From Symbiodinium natans (Eukaryota > Sar > Dinophyceae > Suessiales > Symbiodiniaceae): 64,000 bases of DNA. The DNA lies in contig CAJNDS010000402.1 in NCBI GenBank assembly GCA_905221605.1, positions 639,818 to 703,817 of the forward strand, written 5' to 3'. The notes beneath the pieces were generated by a model. That model saw only the letters and a list, made by a program, of their open reading frames with translations. It was not told the origin of the DNA and made no database searches. Below, piece by piece: positions 23,318 to 32,992 of this stretch; positions within the stretch are counted from its first letter, which is position 1, and each line of letters opens with the position of its first letter. Made by a program: the position numbers and the translations under genes.

Positions 23318-25559
23318 TTTAGTTCAGTTGAGCGCGGGGAACAAGTCTATATCTCCCTCTGAGGGTGACTCGCAGCCGCAGCTTATTTAGAGCGACAGCA
23401 CCCTGAAGGGGTCGCCCAGTCTTGCTAATTATTTTCCAGCCTCGCAGCTTTTGCGCTTTTGTGGTAGTCCGATTGTCCGAATCGCATTTCTACGTTGTTC
23501 TGTAGCTCATGCACTCGCAGCGGCTGGAAGAGCCACTGGGCATCCATGGTTGCCGCGCGGGAGAAATATCGCAGTGTTCGTGGAAACTCAGACTGGCTTG
23601 CAACCACATTCTTTGGCACCGTCCCAGAAACTTCAGAGCCCACTTTGAGACTATTTTGACTGGCCCCCACATCACCTCAGAGCCTCAGGCATCCGTTCAA
23701 CGTTGTGCGGCTTCTCCGGCTTGGAGGTTCCACGGGCGGGTTTCCTCGTGTTTCCTCATTCCTCCTGTTTGTGATTGGACAAGGCGTACCTGCATGTCTG
23801 CCAGGTATACACTCCCTCTTGGCGCTGCTGGCAGATTGTTCGGCTTTAGCACCAGGTCACCCGCAGCAGCTGCAGCCAACATGCCGTAACACAATGCAAT
23901 GTGCTAGGCCCCCCTGCCACCTTCTCAACTCAATATCCCTGCAGGACACGTCGATGCAGGCTCTGGGGACGAGGCAAAACGCACCAGAACACGAGGGGAC
24001 CGGAACTGAGCACTTGTCCTTTTCAAGACTCTTCGTGGATCGGCGACGGGCATCCGCTTACCAAGAGTCCTCTGGTAACGTCCAAGTAATGTTCAAGAAA
24101 GCCTATGTCAGCAGAGGCAGTGTCCCACTGAGTGTCCAGTGCGCAGACATGCATACTGAAACCTGTCCATGACCTCTAGCATTGCCTGGATTGCGTCCTC
24201 GTGGCAGGCTCTATCCAGCGCAGAGATTTCAACTTTGGTGTTGCTTGTGATGTCAGCCGGAGGCTTAGAACCGTGCTCGTCAAGTATACAAGTATACGAC
24301 TACCCGTCACTGATATTCACTGACGGGGAGATATTCAAAACGAGGCTCTTTAGGGTACTCGTCTGCCTTGTGAAAGCAACTTTGCACTAGCAACTTCCCC
24401 TTAGCTTCTACGAGCATGGGCTGGGCTTGACTTGGGGACTTGCCCGCGCTCCTTGCGACCCTTGCTCCTGCAGCTTCCCTGACCCATACGGATGCCAACT
24501 TCCTCAGGTCGAGCCTTGCTAGGTAGTGGGGAGCTTGCGAACGGGCCTTTCTCCTTGAATGTTATTTCTGAGCTAAGCGCGCGCTGGCAAGGAACAGTGA
24601 GTAGCATGTGAATGAAGAAAGGGGAGAATTTGACAATTGGGCCGTTTGTGTTACATTTTTGGTATGAAGGATACAGAGGATGCGGCTTTTTAAGAATTTC
24701 ACAACATGGAGGCTCGTGTGACTCGTTTGCTTTGAAAGTCACTGTCAGGGCTTCGCGCCTATTCGCCGCTTCCTTGCCTCGCAGTGCATTTTTGAGCTGC
24801 TGGCTGTCGCATTGAGGCCAGTCTAGGGTCGTTGCGACTTTCATGATTTGGCATGACAGTTGTACCGTTCAGGATCGTTGCAGGGATGTGCCGTGTAATG
24901 GCAGGATTTGCGCCCGTTACTGGTGCCACTTCCTAAGTTCCTATGATGTTTGACGTGTACAGTGAGCGTCCTCGCCCTGTCCCAGGCATCCTGCTACGGA
25001 CCGTCAGCTCTTGGTTTTTGCTGCGCTTGCCACGCGCTTCGGGCAGCAGGTTTCTTGCAACTCAGAAGACGTCAACATACGTTAACCCTTGAAGGGCTGC
25101 CTCGAGGGCTGCGTGTCCACCCAGCTCCCTCTTCGTCCAACGTGGTCCGAGGCGCCTTGGCCGTGACACGCATGAGCGCCGGGCTGCGGCCGCTGCGCTG
25201 TCGCCAGCACTGGCGGAGCTGGGGGATGTTGATTTTCTTAATTTGGTTTCTCCAAGACTTTTTGACTTCTTGGGCAGGTTATATGGTAGATTCATGTGCT
25301 GCCTTGTTGCGATCGGCTTTTGTCTGGTTCCTGATCTGAGCACGAATTTCCGTAAAAGATGTGAACTTGCTTGGCTTAGCGCTGCTTAGCATTTTTCCTG
25401 CCTTTCTTCATTCTTGGACCTTGTACCAGCGAGGAGCAGATGTCACTGCGCTTCGATCGCGGCGACTCGTTGAGCATACCGCTCCAGGTGCTCAGATGGC
25501 GATTGACATGAGCACCGTGTACTGTGCCATTGTTCTTAGTCTAAAGGCCCCTCAAAAAA
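23318..25559. other. Weak coding frames only
   Basis: After an acceptor-like atccctgcag (23944) a frame reads LSFSRLFVDRRRASAYQESS, then VQVMFKKAYVSR, ending near 24115. At 25195-25340 a hydrophobic frame (SWGMLIFLIWFLQDFLTSWA) is followed by another at 25361-25440. No families recognised. Confidence 0.3.
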
Positions 25560-26240
25560 TGCTGCGAGTGTGCCAAGATGTGCAGGCCTTGGCAGCCACC
25601 GCTGCAAGCCTTTCGCCATTCCTGCCGGTGGAGGCTGAAGATGCCACAAGTACAGGGCGTCTGAAGCCTGTCCAAACCGGCGATGGTAGGAACCATCAGA
25701 AGCCTCTCTTCCACAAACTGTTCCTGATGCCTCCTTACTAGCTCCTGACGGACCTGACGGTCCTGGCATGAAGCCCAAACGCGCGGAATCTGGATGGCGA
25801 GATCTGGTCAGCCTATGTACTACGTCCTTACGGTCAGCCTGCGTCTTTCGTTTGAGAGCTGTGCGACATTTGTCTCTTTGAATTTTACACTTAGTTACAT
25901 GGAATGCACCATGGTCATGTGTGGTCCTGTGGCCTCGAGGCCTTCGCGCCCTTGCTGCCCCCTCTCCTGGCACCACTCTCTGCCTCGGCACCCGGAGCCT
26001 TTGTGGCGCTGGTGGCCTCACTGGCGCTCTCCGCCAGGCACGGGAGCAAAATGTAGCAAACCTGCATCAGAGGTCCCGACAAGCATGCGCAATAGTTGCA
26101 TGCCAGCATGTGTCAGCCTTTCACCTACCATTTGGACACGCGGCCTTAGGAAGGGGCGAGACCTGGATCTGGATCAAATGGTGCCCCGGCTGCTGAGCCT
26201 GGCACCGCTGGAGCCGCCGCAGGTGCCCAGACGAAGCCAA
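25560..26240 (+). CDS. Possible unidentified gene, three candidate exons
   Basis: A frame after gtgcag (25585) reads ALAATAASLSPFLPVEAEDA. At 25930-26055 an Ala/Leu/Pro-rich hydrophobic frame (FAPLLPPLLAPLSASAPGAF) ends at a TAG. At 26137-26240 a frame reads GRDLDLDQMVPRLLSLAPLE and meets AAG|GTAACTG, a good donor. The pieces are on one strand and GC-rich relative to the flanks. They cannot be joined with confidence. Confidence 0.28.
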
Positions 26241-29020
26241 GGTAACTGTGAATCAGGGAGCGGCACTGGGGTGTACTATTAGCCAGCACAGTATACAGTT
26301 CCCTTCTTTTTGGCGTGAACACTGGGCGTATCTAGCTTCTGCAGAAGAGTGTTTGGCACCTCCTTTGCACCTTGTAATGCAATCGACAACGGGGGCCTCC
26401 TTATGAGCAAGAGGCTGTGAAGCAAATTTGTACTGGCTCCACTTGGCCCTGGACATTTCAAACAATGACGAGAGAGATGAGCAAGTGCCCTGCCAGCCAT
26501 GCAGAGTCTACAGAACTTCTTACATAAGTTTAATACATGTAAAATGTATACATGTGTATTTGTATGTTAGGCTAATTGTAGCTATCTATGTCTTGCTACA
26601 AACCTGTACACGTAGTTGCACTGACGACTCGGCAGGCGAGCACTTTTCAGAGTGGTGCAGCAGCTCTCTTGGCGCTGTGCTCACACAGTGCCGCGATCAC
26701 CTCGTTGTGTCGGTCCCACGGCCAATCCCTGGAGAAGCTTTTGAAAGCCTTGAACGTTTGCGTCATCATGATTGTTGCCCGCTGGCTCCGTAGCTACGCC
26801 GTAATTGCTTGTGCTGGTTTCTCCGGTCCTCTTTGAACAACTATAGGATCCACACAAGCTGAGTCGTTGCACTTTTCGGGATGGTGCGGTCAACAAGTCC
26901 GGTTTCAAAAGGGATGGTGCAGCGCCAGAATCAGAGTAGCTCGTTCATCTTCTGATATGTCCGAAACCTCTAAGAGCAGTGCTTGCTGCTCGTGTTTGTC
27001 TTGATGTTTTCAGCAGAATGAACGAACGAAGAAACGAGCAAAGAACCGGAGCACAAAGATGAAAGCTTGGAAGAAGGAGACCAAGAAGGAAGGCAGGGCG
27101 GCAGGGACGGACGATTGCCGTACGCCCTTGCCTGCATCAGCATTCAGCACTTCGAGCTCCTAGGTCTCAGACACTCAAAAGGATCCGAAACAGACACGCA
27201 ACGAACCTTCCACTCCATGACCTGATATGACCTGCAAGGCTGCAGGCCCCAAAACTGAAACGCACCTCCCAAACGGCTCCGGCATGTGAGTTCCAATCCA
27301 GGCCATGGGTCTTCAGCACCGCCTCGGCATCTCGAATTCAACTGGATCGTGAGGGTTGAGTCAGGGGTGTGTGGGCTGGTGTGCAATTGAAGTTAGTGCC
27401 TTTGAACTGATTGTCATGTACACAAGCTTCGGAAAATATGATAAATTGTATGAGAACTTGCAGAACGCACGAGGCGCTGCTGCGGAGCGCCCTGCGCGCC
27501 GGAGCCGGCGGCTTGGGCGCCGTACGTGCCGCGATTCCGCTGGCTGCTGCAGTGCCAGGGCTTTTGAAAGCTCTGCTTTGGCTGCTCCGTGACTTTTCTG
27601 GGAACTTTGGGATGGCTCCAGTTGCTTCTGGCAAGCTGATACTTGAGCTCTTGGTGAGAGGATGATACAGTTACCGTAAGCACCGTCGCTCCAGGTACAG
27701 CCAGGTGAAGATGACATCTCGCCCAGCTCAGATTGGCAGTGGGAAGTGGAAGAAAACCTTTGCATGCAGAGGACGCTGCCCCGTGGATGAAATCAGCATG
27801 TGAGCTTTGAAAGCCAAGCTGCTGATGCTCTGCCTCACCAGACGGCTGTGAAACCCGTGGAAGCACAATCTTTGCAGTGGGCTGGTGGTGTATCGAGGGG
27901 CCTAGGTGGCTGTGGATGGCATTCCCCAAGTTTCATCCGCAACGGGCTGGGCACCAGCTTTCACCAACAGCGGAGGACCTTCCGCGGCACGTGGCGCAGC
28001 CGTGCCTTCTCAATGTCCTCGACCGCCGGCTCTGGTGCCTTCTTTGCGGACTACGCGAACCGCGAGGCTGCTGCTTCTCCGCAGCCCACGATGCGCTGCC
28101 AGCGCCTGCACGGCCTCGCCCAGCTCTTCCGCACCTTTGCGATATTTCGCGGTAGTATAGCCAATCACGACAACTTGATTTAATTAATCAGGGAGGCGCA
28201 CTTCTGGCCCGCAGCAGATGTCGCATCGTTTTGGGCTGGGCTAAGTTGGGGGGTAGCCAGTCCCCGTCCACCCTTCTGAAAATCTGGCGCAATGCAGCGC
28301 AAGGTTTGTCACACCTCCCCGAATCTCCGAATTCCGCATTGCTTCTCGGCAGCAGAATGAGTCCAATGTGCTTATCTCCCAGTATACGAGTTTTCCAAGA
28401 ACTGTATAGGGCGGCAGCATGTCATTGATAATCACTTGTGATGGGACCAGCCTTTTCAGGTTCCAAGAGCGGCCCCAGCTGCGGATCGAGGTCGGCGATG
28501 ATCGGATGGAGCTGTTTGTGCACCTTCGGCTGATGAAATACCCGAAATTGTGAGCAAGCGTTTAGGGAGAGTGTTTCGGCCAAGGGCTTTTGGCGAATGA
28601 GAGGGGTCACAAGTTGAGAGAGGCAAGCATTTTGCTCTATGGAATTTAGACTTTAGACTCGAGGCTCTAGACTCTAGTGTACATCAAGAGGCGCGGCCAT
28701 GAAATAGACGGTCAGCTTGAAGAAAACACGCCTGATGTTGTTGAACTGTTTGATTCAGCGTTCTGAATAAATGACTTCGGGTGAGTAGGTCGGATTTATT
28801 ATGTAAGCTTCAAGCCCCAAACCCTGAACCCGAAATCCTCTAGTCTTGAAATTCTACATCCAGAACTTGAGTCTCGAAAGCATGCCGCGTGCCCCGTTTC
28901 AAGTTCCGTTGCGCAAGTTCTTTTTGACCCGAAGCCGTCAAGCGTTCTCGAGCGTAGATTTGAACAGAATAGTTCGTTTGAACGGCATAGTTCGTTTTCT
29001 GACAAGTTCATATCAGTGCC
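26241..29020. other. No firm gene
   Basis: Coding-like frames occur at 26640-26835 (two alternative frames), 27470-27665 (GC-rich, AAIPLAAAVPGLLKALLWLL) and 27800-28183. None has reliable limits. 28640-28680 holds degenerate GACTCTA/GACTTTA repeats, and 28805-28835 a few degenerate CCCTGAA units. Confidence 0.3.
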
Positions 29021-30730
29021 ATGCTTTTCCGGTGCCTTCTTGTGCTTCACGTCAGTCCACTATGGGGGCTGCGGATGGAAGATTCTTCATTGAACTTGGG
29101 CGAAGCTGGCATCCTTCAGGCAAGCAATGGGACCTCCCTGGAAGTGGAACTTGAGGAGATTCAGAATGCGTCTGGTCCGGAAACAAATCTTCCAGATGTG
29201 GAGGGCCAGGGCAGACGCCTCAGCAAAGACTCTGTTAACATTGTGGAATTCTACAACAACATTGGCCTGAACCAAGTCGTCTCAACGCTGTCCCTCTTCC
29301 TTTCCGCGGAAATGGTTCCTTTGGCGCTCCTTTCCCTGGTGCCTCCTCTCACTGCCGGCAAGAATTTTGAGGAATTGCGCGTCTACCGCTTGGACGATGT
29401 CAAAGAGCTTGTGCCTCTTTTGAAGCCAGGCATGGATGGCGCAGTGGTTGAAAGCTTGCGCAAGCGCTTCCACCGCCTCGATGACATCAAAGAACTCCTC
29501 TCCCTGGTGCCTCCCTTCACTGCCGGCCAAAATGTTGAGGCATTGCGCACCTACAGCTTGCACGTTTTCAAAGAGCTTGTGCCTCTCTTGAAGCCAGGCA
29601 TGGATGGCGCAGTGGTTGAAAGCTTGCGCAAGCGCTTCACCCGCAGCGATGACATCAAAGAGCTCCTCTCCCTGGTGCCTCCCTTCACTGCCGGCAAAAA
29701 TGTTGAGGCATTGCGCGCCTACCGCTTGGACGTTGTCAAGGAGCTCCTGCCTCTCTTGAAGCCAGGCATGGATGGCGCAGTGGTTGAAAGCTTGCGCAAG
29801 CGCTACCGCCGCCTCGATGACATCAAAGAGCTCCTTGCCCTGGTGCCTCCTTTCACTGCTGGCCAAAATCTTGAGGAATTGGGCAAAAGTTACCGCTTGG
29901 ACGATGTCAAGAAGCTTGTGCCTCTCTTGAAGCCAGGCATGGATGGCGCAGTGGTTGAAAGCTTGCGCAAGCGCTACCGCCTCGAGGACGTCAAAGAGCT
30001 CCTCGCCCTGGTGCCTCCTTTCACTGCTGGCCAAAATCTTGAGGAATTGGGCAAAAGTTACCGCTTGGACGACGTCAAGAAGCTTGTGCCTCTCTTGAAG
30101 CCAGGCATGGATGGCGCAGTGGTTGAAAGCTTGCGCAAGCGCTACCGCCGCCTCGATGACATCAAAGAGCTCCTCGCCCTGGTGCCTCCTTTCACTGCTG
30201 GCCAAAATCTTGAGGAATTGGGCAAAAGTTACCGCTTGGACGATGTCAAGAAGCTTGTGCCTCTCTTGAAGCCAGGCATGGATGGCGCAGTGGTTGAAAG
30301 CTTGCGCAAGCGCTACCGCCTCGAGGACGTCAAAGAGCTCCTCGCCCTGGTGCCTCCTTTCACTGCTGGCCAAAATCTTGAGGAATTGGGCAAAAGTTAC
30401 CGCTTGGACGACGTCAAGAAGCTTGTGCCTCTCTTGAAGCCAGGCATGGATGGCGCAGTGGTTGAAAGCTTGCGCAAGCGCTACCGCCGCCTCGATGACA
30501 TCCAAGAGCTCCTCGCCCTGGTGCCTCCTTTCACTGCTGGCCAAAATCTTGAGGAATTGGGCAAAGGTTACTTTGACCACTCGGACGATGTCAAGGAGCT
30601 TGTGCCTCTCTTGAAGCCAGGCATGGATGGCGCAGTGGTTGAAAGCTTGCGCGAGCGCTTCACCCGCCTCGATGACATCAAAGAGCTCCTCTCCCTGGTG
30701 CCTCCCTTCACTGCTGACAAGAAATTTTAA
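29021..30730 (+). CDS. Secreted 28-residue tandem-repeat protein (unrecognised family)
   Basis: A 569-residue frame starts at an ATG. Residues 1-16 (MLFRCLLVLHVSPLWG) look like a short signal peptide. Residues 17-100 are acidic, non-repetitive sequence (EVELEEIQNASGPETNLPDV). Residues about 104-569 are two alternating half-repeats of about 28 residues: type A, RLDDVKELVPLLKPGMDGAV then VESLRKR; type B, RLDDIKELLSLVPPFTAGQN then xEELRxY. Eight A and nine B copies (first and last partial) alternate in 56-57-residue units. A and B share R-L-D-D-[VI]-K-E-L-x-x-L-[LV]-P, so they come from one ancestral helix-loop-helix unit, suggesting an alpha-solenoid. The middle carries an almost exact 339-bp higher-order duplication. 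There are no introns in the array. The antisense strand is also open throughout; + is favoured by the signal peptide, the ATG and the in-frame use of the module after the NRT2 remnant. Function unknown. Confidence 0.75.
   Translation: MLFRCLLVLHVSPLWGLRMEDSSLNLGEAGILQASNGTSLEVELEEIQNASGPETNLPDVEGQGRRLSKDSVNIVEFYNNIGLNQVVSTLSLFLSAEMVPLALLSLVPPLTAGKNFEELRVYRLDDVKELVPLLKPGMDGAVVESLRKRFHRLDDIKELLSLVPPFTAGQNVEALRTYSLHVFKELVPLLKPGMDGAVVESLRKRFTRSDDIKELLSLVPPFTAGKNVEALRAYRLDVVKELLPLLKPGMDGAVVESLRKRYRRLDDIKELLALVPPFTAGQNLEELGKSYRLDDVKKLVPLLKPGMDGAVVESLRKRYRLEDVKELLALVPPFTAGQNLEELGKSYRLDDVKKLVPLLKPGMDGAVVESLRKRYRRLDDIKELLALVPPFTAGQNLEELGKSYRLDDVKKLVPLLKPGMDGAVVESLRKRYRLEDVKELLALVPPFTAGQNLEELGKSYRLDDVKKLVPLLKPGMDGAVVESLRKRYRRLDDIQELLALVPPFTAGQNLEELGKGYFDHSDDVKELVPLLKPGMDGAVVESLRERFTRLDDIKELLSLVPPFTADKKF
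29330..30720 (+). repeat. Tandem 168-171-bp repeat array with 339-bp higher-order unit
   Basis: Units recur every 168 or 171 bp. They alternate RYRRLDDIKEL (171) and RYRLEDVKEL (168) forms in the centre, giving a 339-bp period: about 29813-30150 and 30152-30490 are nearly identical. The outer units are more diverged, so expansion occurred from the centre. Confidence 0.85.
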
Positions 30731-30872
30731 GACGAGTTGGGCGATCCCAGGCGACAAAAGGCTGTTGCAGAGCATCAACAAAGCTAAAGACTGAAGATTT
30801 CTAAAGTGCATTGCGGCCAAGACTTTGCCGACTGTCCTTAGCGTGCGCTTTCGGCCCGGAATGTGGGGGTGG

Positions 30873-30900
30873 TTTAGGGTTTAGGGTTTAGGGTTTAGGG
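30873..30900 (+). repeat. Four perfect TTTAGGG telomere-type repeats
   Basis: TTTAGGG occurs four times without error, G-rich strand on +, about 140 bases past the stop codon of the repeat-protein gene. Confidence 0.95.
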
Positions 30901-31248
30901 CGTGCCAAAGGGAGGCAGATCGGATTTCTAGCGCTTGCTTTGTAACGAGGTCTGTCTCCTTGTTGCCGGTGAGTCGGTGCCAGACTCCCTGCTATGCTGT
31001 GGACGATCCTTGGATGCAGAGAAGTGCCACAGTGTTTCTGCAAAATAAAGAACACGGACATCTCAACAGCAAGCTGTTTCATCATGAAACAGCCAGCAGT
31101 GCGGAAATATGTGGGCTTGAATTGACAGACACGTTTTGGAACTTTACCGTCCAAGCAGGCTCATCTCAATTCATTTCAGACTGGGGTGGGGTCAGATGCT
31201 GAGAAGGGCATCTACCGTGAGTTTCGGCCGAAGACTGTGTCCAGAACG

Positions 31249-31656
31249 ATGTTGTGCTGCGTGTCCGTGTTTCTGATTCTGATGACCTTTCGGCTTGCGG
31301 ACTGCGAGGAATCCGCCCCGGGAGCCCTGGGCCTTTGGATTTGCGAGCTGCCGGCCACCAGTGAGGCGAGAAAGAGGCCGCAAGCTCAGGAGATGAACAT
31401 GGGGCCTTGTTGTCAAAGGTACGAGTCGCAACACAGACTACCAAGTTTTAACCACAACATAGACTTCGTTACAACTAGCTGTCCCGAGTGTCTGCCGTCA
31501 TCCAGACTCAGGAGCCATCAGCTTGATCTACGGCCGCCAGTGTGCCGTGCCTTTATGTATTCGAAGTCTTTGTCGGACTTGTCGTGGCGTGTGCCCCGCG
31601 TGAGTGACTTCAAAGCTGCTGCATTTGGCCGTGAGCTAGATGTCAAGCACACTTGA
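31249..31656 (+). CDS. Small candidate secreted protein
   Basis: From an ATG the frame gives 135 residues with a clear signal-peptide-like start (MLCCVSVFLILMTFRLADC) followed by a cysteine-containing region (LGLWICELPATSEARKRPQ, MGPCCQRYES, TTSCPECLPSS). It has eight or so cysteines after the signal, which could pair outside the cell. The opposite strand is partly open too, so coding status is uncertain. Not recognised. Confidence 0.28.
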   Translation: MLCCVSVFLILMTFRLADCEESAPGALGLWICELPATSEARKRPQAQEMNMGPCCQRYESQHRLPSFNHNIDFVTTSCPECLPSSRLRSHQLDLRPPVCRAFMYSKSLSDLSWRVPRVSDFKAAAFGRELDVKHT

Positions 31657-32911
31657 CCAGCCCCTGCCAAAATCGCAGTTGTGCCAGGCATGTCTCTGCA
31701 TCTTCGGCAGGCTGTAAGGACCGGAGCCCTTAAGACTCCCTGAAAGTGGGCGTGTGATGGAGTGTGATAGTGATAGTGTGTGGCATATCGGAACCCATCG
31801 GCCATGCCGTCACGCGAATAACGACTGGCATGCCCAGAAGCTCGCAAGTTCCGTTGGAGTGATGAGGAGCACCTTGTATCCGTGGCTTTGCCACGAGGCC
31901 GCGACATGTCATTGCAGTTTCCTGGGCAGCGGGCGTGTCTGTATGCAAAACAGTTCACTTTGTGTCAGTTTCAGGTCTTTACACGCTTATCCCCTTCAGC
32001 TCGCACGTCGTCCTTGATCAGCATCGAAGCAGCACCCAGACGCGGAGGGAGCTCACAAGTGAGAGGGCGCATTGCAATAGCAGCAGCAAGCTGCAACACC
32101 CCTCGCAGCGTGCCAGCAATGGATAGACAAATATATGTATATGTATAAATATAAAAATGAATATAGATAAAAAATATATTTTATCTACCTAGACATGGAG
32201 CCCTAGTCAGCCTTAGTCAACTGAATGACTCAGGCAAGGCGTGCAGCGAGCAAAATTTGGGTGTCGTGGCCAATGCTGCGGATGCGTGGACTCGAACCTC
32301 ATGCAAGAGTCTCTCTGGGAGTTAGGCCCATTGCTGGACTGACAGTTTCATCTGCATTGAATCATACCACGAGAGTCTGGCGTGTCAGAGTACTCCATAC
32401 ATAGGCAGGACAGCACGAGCTTTGGGAGATGCAAGGCATGGGTACGTAGATTATGCCAGGTGTCGTAGATGATTGGCATGGGTTAGATCAAATCAGATGG
32501 CAGAAGAATCAGGTGTCGTTGACTTCAGGGTTCTTTAGGAAAGGCTGCTGCTCCAACGTCAGCAGCCTCTACTGCAGTACGCCTGTCGTTTCTCACCCCA
32601 CTGAGCTTGGCTGGCAGGCCTCTTGACACCTCCATGACAATTCCTATTCCGTCTTGCTTTTTCGTCCTTAGGGTCATCTGATTCGTGCACCGCAGTATTG
32701 CGCAGGCAGCCGCTTCGCCTGCATTTCGACATGGGCCGAAGCCACTGATCTGGCGATCTACGAGGCGTGTTTAGCCGCCGTGTGGCGAGGAGAATGTTGT
32801 GAGATCACGTGAGGTCACTCACAGTCCGAAGCGAGGCAGCCCCACAAAATAGCCCTTGATTTAGCCCATTTTAGTCAGCCCCATTCCAAGCTCCTCGACG
32901 CTCAAGGGCTG
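31657..32911. other. No gene seen; AT-rich hairpin
   Basis: 32120-32200 is AT-rich. tagataaaa (32164-32172) and ttttatcta (32179-32187) form a perfect 9-bp hairpin. On the minus strand 32288-32298 reads GGTTCGAGTCC, a perfect polymerase III B-box, but no tRNA fold surrounds it. Confidence 0.5.
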
Positions 32912-32992
32912 AGGGTTACCCTAAACCCTCGACCCTCAACCCTCAACCCTAAACTCCCTAAACCCTAAATCCTAATTCCTAAACTGAACCCT
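32912..32992. repeat. Degenerate CCCTAAA/CCCTCAA telomere-like array
   Basis: gagggttaccctaaaccctc is followed by CCCTCAA, CCCTAAA and CCTAATT variants over about 80 bases, C-rich strand on +. It is inverted relative to the TTTAGGG array at 30873-30900. Confidence 0.75.

Noticed and set aside
29282-30820. 512-codon minus-strand frame as a gene.
   Set aside because: It is the antisense of the repeat array. The + frame has an ATG, a leader, a non-repetitive N-terminal domain and the in-frame module elsewhere. Kept only as a finding.
32262-32345. Possible tRNA gene on the minus strand (perfect B-box GGTTCGAGTCC).
   Set aside because: The T-stem has a mismatch, no acceptor stem pairs with the 3' side (CATCCGC has no GCGGATG partner upstream), and no D-arm or anticodon arm forms at the right distance.
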